Shown piece by piece: positions 34,523-44,573 of a stretch of DNA of 64,000 nucleotides. The translations under genes were made by a program, and so were the position numbers. Below the pieces are notes generated by a model. The model was not told where the DNA came from and did no database searches. It worked only from the letters and a program-made list of their open reading frames with translations. This DNA comes from Winogradskyella arenosi (lineage in GTDB: Bacteria; Bacteroidota; Bacteroidia; Flavobacteriales; Flavobacteriaceae), in NCBI RefSeq assembly GCF_003337305.1, contig NZ_QPJO01000001.1:496001-560000 (forward strand), in the 5' to 3' direction. The stretch's first letter is position 1. Each line of letters starts with the position of its first letter.

Positions 34523-35368
34523 TTGAAAATTACAGTAAATCATTTGTCGCCTGAAGATAGCGCCCTCCTTAAGCAAGCCAAAATGAGTATGGAAAATTTA
34601 GGCTGGGGCATACGAAGTGTCAATAAAATAGGAACGACCGTAGAAACGGGCATCAACTATGTTCCCGAAAAAGTATTGGTAAAAGTTCAGAAAATTACTG
34701 AAACTGTTTTGCTTAAAATTATTAAAGCGAATTTGTTAACCATTCAAAAAAATCAAACCTTTAAAAAACCTTCGAAAAGTACTTATAAAAGTATTGTGAC
34801 AAGTACAGGGGCTTTAAGTGGTTTCTTTGGGGCGTCTACAGGATTTGGAACCGCGATTTTTGCGTCAGAAGTTACCTTAACCACAAAGTTTTTAATGCGT
34901 ACCATAATGGATATTGCTAGAAGTGAAGGCGAAGACATTTACACCTTAGAAGGGCAAATGGAGTGCCTAAGGGTATTTGCTTTAGGCGGACAAGCCTCAG
35001 GGGATGACGATATGGAAATGAGTTATTACACAACCAGAATTGCGCTTAATTCTACAATTAATAATATCTCTTCAGCAGGATTAAAAATGACTTTAGAAGG
35101 TCTAATTAAAAGTAGCTCTATTATGGGGTCTAATGCAATTGGTAATTTACTATCTAAGATTGCCACCCGATTAAGTTTATTGATTAGTGAAAAGTTTTTA
35201 GCACAAGCCCTACCTATTATAGGCGCTGTTGGAGGCGGAGGACTCAATTATATTTTTATTGATCATTTTCAGAATATGGCCAGCGCACATTTTACAATAA
35301 GACGCTTAGAACGAAAATATGGTGAAGCCACAGTGAAATTGGCTTACAAAGAAATGGACACTAGATAA
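34523..35368 (+). CDS. EcsC-family protein
   Basis: 281 residues from TTG 34523; no ATG fits before MSMENLGWG at about residue 22, so the start is uncertain. It shows EcsC features: SIVTSTGALSGFFGASTGFGTAIFASEVTLTTKFLMR (glycine-rich amphipathic region), then IARSEGEDIYT and ALGG. Late glycine-rich LPIIGAVGGGGLNYIF. EcsC proteins were named for a Bacillus gene next to an ABC transporter; the biochemical role is unclear. No transporter is adjacent here. Confidence 0.8.
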   Translation: MKITVNHLSPEDSALLKQAKMSMENLGWGIRSVNKIGTTVETGINYVPEKVLVKVQKITETVLLKIIKANLLTIQKNQTFKKPSKSTYKSIVTSTGALSGFFGASTGFGTAIFASEVTLTTKFLMRTIMDIARSEGEDIYTLEGQMECLRVFALGGQASGDDDMEMSYYTTRIALNSTINNISSAGLKMTLEGLIKSSSIMGSNAIGNLLSKIATRLSLLISEKFLAQALPIIGAVGGGGLNYIFIDHFQNMASAHFTIRRLERKYGEATVKLAYKEMDTR

Positions 35369-35839
35369 ACTAAAACGAGGCTTATACTATGTTTATTAGA
35401 GGTTGGTACAATAGTTTTTTTTATGATTTCGGACTTAAGACCTAATTTTCAGAATTAAATGGATTGAAGGCTACTCGTTAAGATGAAAATGGGCTTTCCG
35501 GTTGTTTAATTTTTTAGTATCAAGATGAAGATAGAAACAGAGCCTATTATTTATAAAATTTTAGCTATGAATGTCTTAAACTCGAGTTTTTAGAAATTTT
35601 ATGAGCTTATAAGTTTGATGAAAGACTTGTTTTGGTAGACGAACTGTACTTTGTTTGTTTATAATCCGAATAATAATATTACGATTTTGTTAAATAGCAC
35701 TACAAAAAGAGCGTTTTTCTCTAATATAACTGACTTTTTAACGTTTTATCGATGAAATCTGCTTTTTAAGGATGTTTTAGTCTTGCTTTAATTTTGTCAG
35801 TTCATTTTTTTTTATACTTTTACAGCATATAAATTAAGC
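35369..35839. other. Intergenic region, no gene recognised
   Basis: About 470 bases, AT-rich, with no ORF of note and no clear RNA. A promoter-like arrangement lies at its right end, before the 69-residue protein (TTTTGTC about 20 bp ahead of TACTTTTA, then ATG 35840). The rest holds nothing I can assign. Confidence 0.55.
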
Positions 35840-36049
35840 ATGCAGAAGAAAAATGTTTTTGCCTCAATTTTAGTTTTTTTTGTAGGTTTTATGGCGTTGG
35901 CTCAAGAAGATTTACCGCCACCAGAAGCTATGAATACACCACCACCACCTGGTCAATTACCAATAGATAGCAATATTGTTATACTTTTGGTAGTAGCCCT
36001 AGGGTTTGGTATCTATAAGTCATATCAATATTCGAGACGAAACGCTTAA
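35840..36049 (+). CDS. Small secreted/membrane protein with proline-rich middle
   Basis: 69 residues: a signal peptide (SILVFFVGFMALAQ), then a short proline-rich segment (EDLPPPEAMNTPPPPGQLPID), and a hydrophobic segment with basic C-terminus (IVILLVVALGFGIYKSY). Similar PxxP-plus-helix proteins are common in this phylum and may be a sorting or anchoring tag. The end overlaps the convergent riboflavin synthase gene by 4 bp. Function unknown. Confidence 0.75.
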   Translation: MQKKNVFASILVFFVGFMALAQEDLPPPEAMNTPPPPGQLPIDSNIVILLVVALGFGIYKSYQYSRRNA

Positions 36050-36636
36050 TTTCGTAAATCGTTAAGGCGTTTAACGTATTTTCCTATTACATCAAATTCT
36101 AAGTTTACAGCATCACCTTCTTTTAAATATTGAAAAGTGGTATGCTTATAAGTATAAGGAATTATAGCCACTGAAAAACGATTCAATTCAGAATTAACAA
36201 CCGTTAAACTAACTCCATTAACAGTAATCGAGCCCTTTTCTATAGTAACATTATTAAGATTTTTATCGTACTCAAAAGTATAAACCCAACTGCCATCTTG
36301 TTCTAAAACAGCTATGCAAGTTGCTGTTTGATCGACATGACCTTGTACGATATGGCCATCTAAGCGGTCTCCAAGTTTCATAGCACGTTCTATATTCACA
36401 GCTTCGTGTTCGTTTAAAAGCCCTAAATTCGTTTTAGCAATAGTTTCTTGTATCGCTGTAACCGTATAGGTGTTACCATCTATGGCGACAACCGTTAAGC
36501 AGACCCCATTATGAGCAACACTCTGGTCTATTTTCAGTTCATTAGTAATAGAAGTCCTTACCGTGATATGAAGATTTTCACGCTCTTTTTCTATTTTCTC
36601 AATGCGGCCTAAATCTTCTATAATTCCTGTGAACAT
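36046..36636 (-). CDS. ribE: Riboflavin synthase, alpha subunit
   Basis: 196 residues built of two similar lumazine-binding halves. It starts MFTGIIEDLGRIEKIE, and the motif VAHNGVCLTVV in the first half is matched by ITVNGVSLTVV in the second; GDRLDGHIVQGHVD lies between. It dismutates two 6,7-dimethyl-8-ribityllumazine to riboflavin and a pyrimidine. Divergent from pdxA with a 51-bp gap. Confidence 0.97.
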   Translation of the reverse strand: MFTGIIEDLGRIEKIEKERENLHITVRTSITNELKIDQSVAHNGVCLTVVAIDGNTYTVTAIQETIAKTNLGLLNEHEAVNIERAMKLGDRLDGHIVQGHVDQTATCIAVLEQDGSWVYTFEYDKNLNNVTIEKGSITVNGVSLTVVNSELNRFSVAIIPYTYKHTTFQYLKEGDAVNLEFDVIGKYVKRLNDLRN

Positions 36637-36687
36637 AATTTGTACTTTATTTAGTTAAATTTGCAATGACAAAGTTAAAGACAAAAA

Positions 36688-37728
36688 ATGAAAAAAGACG
36701 AAAAGATAATTGTAGGGATTTCAATTGGTGATCTTAATGGTATTGGAGCGGAAATAGTCATAAAAACATATGAAGATCCGCGGTCTCTAGAATTAAACAC
36801 ACCTGTGATCTTTGCTTCAGCGAAGACCATGCAGTTTTTTAAGAATCATTTTAATAGTAAAATTAATTTTTTTAGCATTGACAGTCCAGATAAAGTGGTT
36901 CATGGTAAAGTGAATGTCGTCAATGTTTGGAAAGAACCTGTTAAAATTAAGTTTGGTACGGAAGATCAGAAGATTGGAGAATATGCCATAAAATCTCTGG
37001 AAGCGGCAACATCGGCTTTAAAAGAAGGCACTATTGATGTATTGGTAACGGCTCCTATTAATAAACATAACATTCAGTCAGAAAAATTTAATTTTCCCGG
37101 ACATACCGATTATTTAGCACAGGCCTTAAATGGTAAAAGCTTAATGTTTATGGTTTCAGATAATTTACGTGTGGGCTTACTTACCGATCATGTCCCTTTA
37201 AAAGAAGCTAGTGAAACTATAACTGGGGCCTTAGTAAAAGAAAAAATAGCGACGGTTACTAAATCTTTAAAGCAAGATTTTGGTATACGTAAACCAAAAA
37301 TCGCCGTATTAGCCATTAATCCACATGCCGGAGATCATGGTGTTATTGGGGATGAAGATGACGTTGTCTTAAAACCAACATTAGAAAAAATTAAATCTGA
37401 AGGGCATTTGGTCTATGGACCATACGCCGCAGATAGTTTTTTTGGCTCTAATACCTATAGAAATTTTGATGCTATTATTGCTTCTTATCACGATCAAGGC
37501 TTAATTCCGTTTAAAACAATCGCCTTTGGTAAAGGGGTTAATTATACGGCCGGACTCTCTAAAGTAAGGACCTCTCCAGACCATGGAACGGCTTATGAAA
37601 TTGCCGGTAAAGGCACAGCAGATGAAAGTTCTTTTAAACAAGCTATTGTCACTGCTATTGAAATATTTAGACAGCGAGAAGAGTACAATATCTATGCAAA
37701 AAACCCGTTAAAAAGGCAGACCCGATAG
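36688..37728 (+). CDS. pdxA: 4-hydroxythreonine-4-phosphate dehydrogenase
   Basis: 346 residues, full length for PdxA. It shows GISIGDLNGIGAEI, the substrate motif APINKHNI, and metal-binding histidines in FPGHTDYLA and SYHDQGLIPFK, plus INPHAGD. It acts in DXP-dependent pyridoxal phosphate synthesis. A TAnnTTTG element (36656-36663) sits about 25 bp before the ATG. Confidence 0.96.
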   Translation: MKKDEKIIVGISIGDLNGIGAEIVIKTYEDPRSLELNTPVIFASAKTMQFFKNHFNSKINFFSIDSPDKVVHGKVNVVNVWKEPVKIKFGTEDQKIGEYAIKSLEAATSALKEGTIDVLVTAPINKHNIQSEKFNFPGHTDYLAQALNGKSLMFMVSDNLRVGLLTDHVPLKEASETITGALVKEKIATVTKSLKQDFGIRKPKIAVLAINPHAGDHGVIGDEDDVVLKPTLEKIKSEGHLVYGPYAADSFFGSNTYRNFDAIIASYHDQGLIPFKTIAFGKGVNYTAGLSKVRTSPDHGTAYEIAGKGTADESSFKQAIVTAIEIFRQREEYNIYAKNPLKRQTR

Positions 37729-37757
37729 TTATAAACAAAATTTGTTGATATCTAGGC

Positions 37758-37785
37758 TTGAAGTAAATAAAAATTTATATATTTG
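37758..37785 (+). promoter_or_regulatory. Promoter of the DUF177-rpmF operon
   Basis: TTG at 37758-37760 and TATATTTG at 37778-37785, with a 17-bp gap, match the Bacteroidota promoter. It overlaps the space where a longer TTG-started reading of the next gene would lie, which is why the downstream ATG is chosen. Confidence 0.7.
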
Positions 37786-37807
37786 CACGCTCAAAATGAA
37801 TGTGATA

Positions 37808-38347
37808 ATGAAGGCATTAAAATCTTATACAATCCCTTTTGTAGGACTAAAAATAGGAGAGCATCATTTTGATTATCAAATTGATAATACGTTCTTTGAA
37901 CATTTTGAATATGATGAATTTAACGCTGTTGACGTAAAAATTGACCTCAAGTTCGAAAAAAAAACAACCCTTTTAGAGTTGTGTTTTTCAGCTAAAGGCT
38001 CAGTAAACGTAAACTGCGATATAACGAACGAACCCTTTGACCTGGCTATAGACGACGAATTTAAATTGGTTGTAAAGTTTGGTGATGCGTACAATAATGA
38101 TAATGAAGACATATTAATTGTACCTCATGGGGAATACGAAATTAATGTAGCTCAATATATCTATGAGTTAATTGTTTTGGCTGTTCCTATAAAAAGAGTT
38201 CATCCAGGTATAGAAGATGGTACATTACAATCTGATATCCTTTCAAAATTAGAAGAGCTTCGTCCAAGTGAGGATCAAAACACAAAATCATCAGAGGATA
38301 TTGATCCTCGTTGGGATAATTTAAAAAAACTATTAACGGATAAATAA
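37808..38347 (+). CDS. DUF177 (YceD-like) protein upstream of rpmF
   Basis: 179 residues from ATG 37808; a second ATG at 37796 is also possible. Acidic and cysteine-poor, it carries the family segment [22 protein letters not shown], a conserved central part VNVxCxxxxEP, and HPGIEDG later. YceD/DUF177 is almost always linked to rpmF; it has been tied to 23S rRNA synthesis or processing in plants and bacteria. rpmF follows 8 bp downstream. Confidence 0.85.
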   Translation: MKALKSYTIPFVGLKIGEHHFDYQIDNTFFEHFEYDEFNAVDVKIDLKFEKKTTLLELCFSAKGSVNVNCDITNEPFDLAIDDEFKLVVKFGDAYNNDNEDILIVPHGEYEINVAQYIYELIVLAVPIKRVHPGIEDGTLQSDILSKLEELRPSEDQNTKSSEDIDPRWDNLKKLLTDK

Positions 38348-38355
38348 CATTTAAA

Positions 38356-38559
38356 ATGGCACATCCAAAGCGTAAAATTTCGAAAACAAGAAGAGATAAA
38401 AGAAGAACACATTACAAAGCTTCTGTACCTCAAATAGCAACTTGCCCAACTACTGGTGAGCCACACTTATACCACAGAGCTCACTGGCATGATGGTAAAT
38501 TATATTACAGAGGTCAAGTATTAATTGACAACTCTGTTGAAGAAGAAAATGTAGCATAA
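38356..38559 (+). CDS. rpmF: 50S ribosomal protein L32
   Basis: 67 residues, basic, starting [20 protein letters not shown], which is the L32 N-terminus. The C-terminus lacks the second zinc Cys pair seen in some L32 forms. It is in the usual YceD-rpmF-fabH order. A strong terminator follows. Confidence 0.97.
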   Translation: MAHPKRKISKTRRDKRRTHYKASVPQIATCPTTGEPHLYHRAHWHDGKLYYRGQVLIDNSVEEENVA

Positions 38560-38580
38560 GTATTATGCGTGCATACAAGA

Positions 38581-38607
38581 AAACGCTCCTTTGTGAGCGT
38601 TTTTTTT
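38581..38607 (+). terminator. Terminator after rpmF
   Basis: AAACGCTC (38581-38588) pairs with GAGCGTTT (38595-38602) and a run of T continues to 38607. Confidence 0.9.
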
Positions 38608-38742
38608 GTTATTATTTTTTCAATACCGCAAAAACCATTTACTTTGCGTTTCTATTTACATTTGCCAAAATCAAGGAAAATTGAATCAACTGTACTAGAT
38701 TTTGTCAATTTTTCATACTTTTAATTAATCTAAAAGCTAATA

Positions 38743-39738
38743 ATGAGTAAAATCACAGCGGCAATTACAGCTGTCGGAGGCTACGTTCCTGACTTTATTT
38801 TAACCAACAAGATTCTTGAGACAATGGTTGAAACCAATGACGAATGGATCACCTCAAGAACTGGTATTAAGGAACGACGAATACTTAAAGAAGATGGTAA
38901 AGGAACCTCTTTCTTAGCGATTAAAGCAGCTGAAGACCTTATTCAGAAAAAAGGCTTAGATCCTAAAGAAATAGATTTAGTTATTGTCTGTACGGCTTCT
39001 CCAGATATGAAAGCAGCCTCAACCGCAGCATATACCGCCACGCAAATTGGTGCTGTTAATGCTTTTTCTTATGACTTAGAAGCGGCTTGTTCTAGCTTTT
39101 TATTCGGTATGTCTACTGCAGCAGCTTATATAGAAGCTGGACGTTACAAAAAAATTCTTCTTATCGGAGCCGATAAAAATTCCTCTTTTATAAATTACAA
39201 AGACAGAGCAACGTGCATCATTTTCGGTGATGGCGCAGGCGCTGTATTGTTTGAACCTAACGAAGAAGGATTAGGACTTCAAGATGAATTACTAAGAAGT
39301 AACGGTGAAGGACGAGAATTTCTTCAGGCGACATACGGAGGCTCGTCATACCCAATCAATAAAGATACGTTCGAGGAAGGAAAGCACTACGTGTTTCAAG
39401 ATGGAAAAACGGTCTTTAAAAATGCCGTTTTCAATATGGCTGATGTGGCCGAAAAGATTATGAAAAGAAATGATCTTACTAATGATGATATCTCATGGTT
39501 GGCAGCACACCAAGCCAATAAACGTATCATTGATGCCACAGCAAATAGAATCAATTTAGAAGACGATAAAGTTCTTATGAATATAGAGAAGTACGGTAAC
39601 ACGACTTCTGCAACCTTACCTTTACTATTATTTGATTTCGAATCAAAATTTAAAAAAGGTGATAAAATTATTTTTGCTGCCTTTGGTGGTGGATTTACAT
39701 GGGGCTCAATTTATTTTAAATGGGCTTATAACTCCTAA
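38743..39738 (+). CDS. fabH: 3-oxoacyl-ACP synthase III
   Basis: 331 residues. The catalytic triad is Cys116 (EAACSSFLFG), His256 (AAHQANKR) and Asn286 (YGNTTSAT). FabH condenses acetyl-CoA with malonyl-ACP, starting fatty-acid synthesis. Position next to rpmF and before accB-accC is the usual fatty-acid cluster. Bacteroidota can carry several FabH copies, some for other starter units, so substrate choice is not certain. Confidence 0.96.
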   Translation: MSKITAAITAVGGYVPDFILTNKILETMVETNDEWITSRTGIKERRILKEDGKGTSFLAIKAAEDLIQKKGLDPKEIDLVIVCTASPDMKAASTAAYTATQIGAVNAFSYDLEAACSSFLFGMSTAAAYIEAGRYKKILLIGADKNSSFINYKDRATCIIFGDGAGAVLFEPNEEGLGLQDELLRSNGEGREFLQATYGGSSYPINKDTFEEGKHYVFQDGKTVFKNAVFNMADVAEKIMKRNDLTNDDISWLAAHQANKRIIDATANRINLEDDKVLMNIEKYGNTTSATLPLLLFDFESKFKKGDKIIFAAFGGGFTWGSIYFKWAYNS

Positions 39739-39768
39739 TGAAAAACTAACTAACAAAATATCTTTATT

Positions 39769-40254
39769 ATGGATATAAAAGAAATTCAAAACTTAATAAA
39801 ATTTGTAGCTAAATCTGGTGCAAGTGAGGTTAAGTTAGAAATGGATGATATTAAAATTACAATTAGAACCGGTTCTGAGAACGAAACTACAATAGTACAA
39901 CAAGTTCCTATGCAGGCTCCTGGTATGGTACAACAAGCCGCTCCTGCACAAGCTGTTGTTCCTGCAGCAGAGGCAGCACCAGCAGCCGCAGCGCCAAAAG
40001 CCGAAGATTCTAAATATATTACTATAAAATCTCCTATTATCGGAACATTTTATCGTAAACCTTCTCCAGACAAACCAGTGTTTGTCGAGGTAGGGAGTGA
40101 TATTAAAGAAGGTGATGTGCTTTGTGTTATTGAAGCAATGAAATTATTCAACGAGATTGAATCAGAAATTTCAGGAAAAATTGTAAAAGTACTGGTTGAC
40201 GACGCTTCTCCAGTAGAATTTGATCAACCATTGTTTTTGGTAGATCCATCATAA
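39769..40254 (+). CDS. accB: Biotin carboxyl carrier protein of acetyl-CoA carboxylase
   Basis: 161 residues: an N-terminal helix domain, an Ala/Pro-rich flexible linker (about 45-85) and the biotinyl domain with EAMKLFNE, where Lys125 carries biotin. It shuttles the carboxyl group between AccC and AccAD. accC follows after 76 bp. Confidence 0.97.
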   Translation: MDIKEIQNLIKFVAKSGASEVKLEMDDIKITIRTGSENETTIVQQVPMQAPGMVQQAAPAQAVVPAAEAAPAAAAPKAEDSKYITIKSPIIGTFYRKPSPDKPVFVEVGSDIKEGDVLCVIEAMKLFNEIESEISGKIVKVLVDDASPVEFDQPLFLVDPS

Positions 40255-40330
40255 CCAAATTTAAGATTCCAAAACATAATTCTAAGAACTTTTAGAATTT
40301 GGAATTTGAAATTTTAAATATTAAAAAGTG

Positions 40331-41683
40331 ATGTTTAAAAAAATATTAATTGCCAATAGAGGGGAAATAGCACTTAGAGTTATTAGAACCTGTAAAGAAA
40401 TGGGCATTAAAACGGTAGCAGTATATTCTACTGTAGATGCTGAAAGCTTACACGTTAAGTTTGCAGATGAAGCCGTTTGTATAGGACCACCACCAAGTAG
40501 TGAGTCGTATCTTAAAATGTCTAATATTATTGCTGCTGCAGAGATCACAAATGCAGACGCCATTCATCCAGGATATGGGTTTTTGTCTGAAAACGCTAAG
40601 TTTTCTAAAATATGTGAAGAGCATGGCATAAAGTTTATCGGTGCTTCTGAAGAAATGATTAACCGTATGGGAGACAAGGCGAATGCTAAAGCGACCATGA
40701 AAGCTGCTGGTGTGCCTTGTGTACCGGGTAGTGATGGAGTTATTGAAACTTTTGAAGACTGTGTAAAAATAGCCAAAGAAACTGGTTATCCAGTAATGCT
40801 TAAAGCCTCTGCCGGAGGTGGTGGAAAAGGAATGCGTGCGGTATGGAAACCTGAAGATTTGCAAGCCGCTTGGGAGTCAGCACGTTCAGAATCTAAAGCT
40901 GCTTTCGGAAATGATGATATGTATATGGAGAAGCTTATTGAAGAGCCTCGCCATATCGAAATACAAGTGGTTGGTGATTCTCGTGGAAAAGCCTGTCATT
41001 TATCAGAGCGTGATTGTTCTATACAAAGACGTCACCAAAAATTAACAGAAGAGGTGCCTTCACCTTTTATGACGGATAAGTTAAGAGCCAAAATGGGTAA
41101 AGCCGCTGTAAAAGCTGCTGAATTCATTAAATATGAAGGCGCTGGTACAGTAGAATTTTTAGTAGATAAGCACAGAAACTTCTACTTTATGGAAATGAAT
41201 ACACGTATCCAAGTAGAGCACCCTATCACCGAGCAAGTCATTGATTTCGATTTAATCCGAGAACAAATATTAGTCGCTGCAGGGGTTCCAATTTCTGGTA
41301 AAAACTACACACCAAATTTACATTCTATTGAGTGTAGAATTAATGCTGAAGATCCATTTAATGACTTTAGACCTTCACCAGGTAGAATAACAACACTTCA
41401 TGCTCCAGGTGGGCACGGTGTAAGATTAGATACTCACGTATATGCCGGATACATTATTCCGCCTAATTACGATTCTATGATTGCCAAACTTATTACCACC
41501 GCACAAACTAGAGAAGAAGCAATTCATAAAATGAAACGTGCTTTAGATGAGTTTGTAATTGAAGGGATTAAGACAACAATTCCTTTTCACAGACAACTGA
41601 TGGATCATCCAGAGTATTTAGCTGGTAATTATACCACTAAGTTTATGGAAGACTTTAAGTTAGAAAAGCAAATTGAAGAATAA
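40331..41683 (+). CDS. accC: Biotin carboxylase subunit of acetyl-CoA carboxylase
   Basis: 450 residues from ATG 40331 (a GTG one codon earlier is not needed). It starts [19 protein letters not shown] and shows the ATP-grasp signature [12 protein letters not shown], then [12 protein letters not shown] and [14 protein letters not shown]. It carboxylates the biotin of AccB using ATP and bicarbonate. Confidence 0.98.
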   Translation: MFKKILIANRGEIALRVIRTCKEMGIKTVAVYSTVDAESLHVKFADEAVCIGPPPSSESYLKMSNIIAAAEITNADAIHPGYGFLSENAKFSKICEEHGIKFIGASEEMINRMGDKANAKATMKAAGVPCVPGSDGVIETFEDCVKIAKETGYPVMLKASAGGGGKGMRAVWKPEDLQAAWESARSESKAAFGNDDMYMEKLIEEPRHIEIQVVGDSRGKACHLSERDCSIQRRHQKLTEEVPSPFMTDKLRAKMGKAAVKAAEFIKYEGAGTVEFLVDKHRNFYFMEMNTRIQVEHPITEQVIDFDLIREQILVAAGVPISGKNYTPNLHSIECRINAEDPFNDFRPSPGRITTLHAPGGHGVRLDTHVYAGYIIPPNYDSMIAKLITTAQTREEAIHKMKRALDEFVIEGIKTTIPFHRQLMDHPEYLAGNYTTKFMEDFKLEKQIEE

Positions 41684-41686
41684 ATT

Positions 41687-41716
41687 AAAACCCAAGCATT
41701 TATGTTTGGGTTTTTT
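41687..41716 (+). terminator. Terminator after accC
   Basis: AAAACCCAA (41687-41695) pairs with TTGGGTTTT (41706-41714), followed by T residues. Confidence 0.88.
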
Positions 41717-41815
41717 AATTTCAAAATTCACAAAAATAGAAGGTGTTTTTAAGGGATTAAGGCGTTTTAAATATAATTAGCGTAACTTTATAAGCTAGTA
41801 AATAAAATATTTAAT

Positions 41816-44521
41816 ATGCTTAAGAATTACGCTTTAAAATTATGCACTGTTGCTATTGTGCTTTTATCGGTTTCGGCGCAAGCCCAAAACAGTACGTCAC
41901 TATGGACGCGTGTAGATGAACAAAAGGCCAAACAATCCGAACAAGTTATCAGAAAAATAAAGCTTCAAGATGAAGCGTTTTTTCAACTCAATTTAGAGGC
42001 TTTAAAAACGGTTTTAGAAACTGTAGGAAATCGTGAAAATACTGGGAATACCGTTGTGTCTTTTCCAAATTCAGAAGGAAAACTAAGTGCTTATCAGGTT
42101 TTTGAAGCTTCTGTTATGGAAGATGAACTTCAGGCTAAATATCCAAATCTTAGAAGTTATGCCGGTCAAGGTGTAGATAACCCTAATGAAATCATAAGAT
42201 TCAGTGTTACCACAAAAGGTCTTCATGCTATGGTGTTAGGGACTCAAAAAGGGACACAATTTATAGATCCTTTTTCAACTACAGGAGATCTTTATACGGT
42301 GTATGCTAAATCAGCGATATACGATAGCAATTCCGAATTTGAGTGTGGTGTTATTGAGGATGAAACGCTATTAGAGAATACAACATTGAATACAACATCT
42401 GCTCGTGATGCAAATGATGCAACGTTAAGAAATTATCGATTAGCCGTAGCTTGTACCGGAGAATATACACAGTTTCATGGTGGTACGGTTGCAGATGCCT
42501 TAGCTGCTATTGTAGTAACCATTACAAGAGTAAATAGTGTTTATGAGCGCGATTTATCAATTACTTTAACCTTAGTTGCAGATAATGATGATATTATTTT
42601 TACTGATCCGGCTACAGATAACCTTAATAACGATAATGAAAGTATTTTAATATCCCAAAGTCAGTCCGTAATTGATGCTGCTATTACCACAGGGGGGTAT
42701 GATGTAGGACACACCTTTAGCACCGGAGCTGGTGGTTTAGCAGGTGTTGGGGTAACTTGTAATTCTAATTTTAAAGCTAGAGGAGTTACTGGTGTATCTC
42801 AACCTATAGGTGATGCTTTTGATATTGATTACGTTTCACATGAATTAGGACATCAGTTTGGTGCCCCTCATACCTTTAACGGTACAATAGGAAGTTGTGC
42901 TGGTGGAAACCGCTCAACGTTTAACGCTTATGAGCCAGGAAGTGGGTCTACCATTATGGCTTATGCAGGGATCTGCGGATCTGATAATGTGCAAGTGGGA
43001 AGTGATGCTTATTTTCATCAAAATAGTTTAAATGCTATTTGGAGTCATGTTAGCAGTACAGGAACTTGTCCTGTTAATAGAACCGCTACGGGTAATAGTG
43101 AACCTACAGCAGAAGCTGGCGCTAATTATTCCATACCTAAAGGAACACCTTATAAATTAGATGGAAGCAACTCTACGGATGTAGACGGTATGGAAACCTT
43201 AACTTACACTTGGGAACAATATGATTTAGGTGATGCTGGGTTACCAACAGAAACGATAACATCAGGGCCTTTAGTGCGTTCTTTTGAAGGGACCACTAAT
43301 CCTACTCGATTTGTACCACAGCTTTCAGATCTTTTAAATAATGGAGGAACTTCGACCACGTGGGAGAAATTATCTAATGTAGATAGAAATATCAATTTTA
43401 AATTAACCGTACGCGATAATGATGCGAGAGGAGGACAAACGGATTCTGATCAAATGACTATTACCAATGTATCCGCTGCCGGACCTTTTGTAGTGACTTC
43501 GCAAAATGAAAGTCAAATAGTTTGGACTCCAGGAGAAACGGAAACAATTACTTGGGAAGTTGCAGGGACAACAGGTAATGGTGTAAATACAGCCAATGTA
43601 AATATATTATTATCTACTGATGAAGGGTTAACCTATTCTACAGTATTAGCGTCTAATGTTCCTAATGACGGTTCACATACCGTAACAGTACCCGATGTTA
43701 GTGCCCCAAAATGTAGAATTATGGTTGAAGGCGCTGGGAATATCTTCTTTAATGTTAACACTAGTTTTTTTGCTGTCGGAAATTATGTATATGAAAATGT
43801 ACAAGTTTGTGAGAGTTATACCTATAATCTTAATATCGCTGTGCCAGAAAGTAGTACTGGTTATACGGGGTATGCACTTACCTTCCCTACTTCTATAAAT
43901 ATGACCGATGCTAATATTGCTGTTGATATTACACACCCAAATAGTGGTGATTTATTTTATGGGGTTAGACATCCAGAATACTCAGGGTCATTTCTTATCC
44001 GATTGGCTTCTCAGGAATGTTCAGGATCAGCTAATCCTAATTTAGTGTTTGATGATCAAGGATCAGCAATTAATTGTGGCACTTTAAGTAATGGGGATAT
44101 TGTAATACCAGAAGATGCTTTGTCAGCAGTAAACGGAACAAATGCTCAAGGAAATTGGATTTTCTATATTTTTGATAATACAGTAAACAATACCTCAAGT
44201 GTTTTAAATTCGGTTACGATTGAAGCATGTCAGTTTTCAACTGAAGCGGTTTTATCTGTAGAAGATAACGAGTTAGAGGCTTTAAGTATCTACCCTAACC
44301 CAAATAATGGCGACTTTAACGTGCAGTTTAACCCAAGGTCTGGAGAAGAAATCTCTCTTGCGGTTTATGACATTAGAGGACGTGCTATATATGCTGAAAG
44401 TTATAACAGTGTGAGTCGTTTTAATGAAACGGTTCACTTACAGAATGCACAATCTGGAGTGTACTTATTAACGATAACCGATGGTGGGCAAAAAGTCACT
44501 AAAAAAATTATAGTAGAATAA
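41816..44521 (+). CDS. Secreted reprolysin-like zinc metalloprotease with type IX signal
   Basis: 901 residues. Signal peptide MLKNYALKLCTVAIVLLSVSAQAQ, a propeptide-like region (about 30-180), then a zincin domain whose active site is SHELGHQFGAPH, the HExxHxxGxxH motif. Farther on are Ig-like or PKD-like segments (from PTAEAGANYSI), a P/Homo B-type domain (about 660-810, TYNLNIAVPESS onward) and a C-terminal type IX secretion domain (YPNPNNGDFNVQF... GVYLLTITDGGQKVTKKIIVE). It is exported across the outer membrane and degrades proteins. Terminator follows. Confidence 0.93.
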   Translation: MLKNYALKLCTVAIVLLSVSAQAQNSTSLWTRVDEQKAKQSEQVIRKIKLQDEAFFQLNLEALKTVLETVGNRENTGNTVVSFPNSEGKLSAYQVFEASVMEDELQAKYPNLRSYAGQGVDNPNEIIRFSVTTKGLHAMVLGTQKGTQFIDPFSTTGDLYTVYAKSAIYDSNSEFECGVIEDETLLENTTLNTTSARDANDATLRNYRLAVACTGEYTQFHGGTVADALAAIVVTITRVNSVYERDLSITLTLVADNDDIIFTDPATDNLNNDNESILISQSQSVIDAAITTGGYDVGHTFSTGAGGLAGVGVTCNSNFKARGVTGVSQPIGDAFDIDYVSHELGHQFGAPHTFNGTIGSCAGGNRSTFNAYEPGSGSTIMAYAGICGSDNVQVGSDAYFHQNSLNAIWSHVSSTGTCPVNRTATGNSEPTAEAGANYSIPKGTPYKLDGSNSTDVDGMETLTYTWEQYDLGDAGLPTETITSGPLVRSFEGTTNPTRFVPQLSDLLNNGGTSTTWEKLSNVDRNINFKLTVRDNDARGGQTDSDQMTITNVSAAGPFVVTSQNESQIVWTPGETETITWEVAGTTGNGVNTANVNILLSTDEGLTYSTVLASNVPNDGSHTVTVPDVSAPKCRIMVEGAGNIFFNVNTSFFAVGNYVYENVQVCESYTYNLNIAVPESSTGYTGYALTFPTSINMTDANIAVDITHPNSGDLFYGVRHPEYSGSFLIRLASQECSGSANPNLVFDDQGSAINCGTLSNGDIVIPEDALSAVNGTNAQGNWIFYIFDNTVNNTSSVLNSVTIEACQFSTEAVLSVEDNELEALSIYPNPNNGDFNVQFNPRSGEEISLAVYDIRGRAIYAESYNSVSRFNETVHLQNAQSGVYLLTITDGGQKVTKKIIVE

Positions 44522-44540
44522 GCATAGAAATGATTATTTT

Positions 44541-44567
44541 AAAAGCTCCTTAATAAGGAGCTTTTTT
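44541..44567 (+). terminator. Terminator after the metalloprotease gene
   Basis: AAAAGCTCCTT (44541-44551) pairs with AAGGAGCTTTT (44555-44565), then T residues. Confidence 0.9.
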
Positions 44568-44573
44568 TATGCT

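Noticed and set aside
37742..37807. TTG-started longer form of the DUF177 gene
   Set aside because: The segment contains the promoter TATATTTG and the translated residues do not fit the family start.
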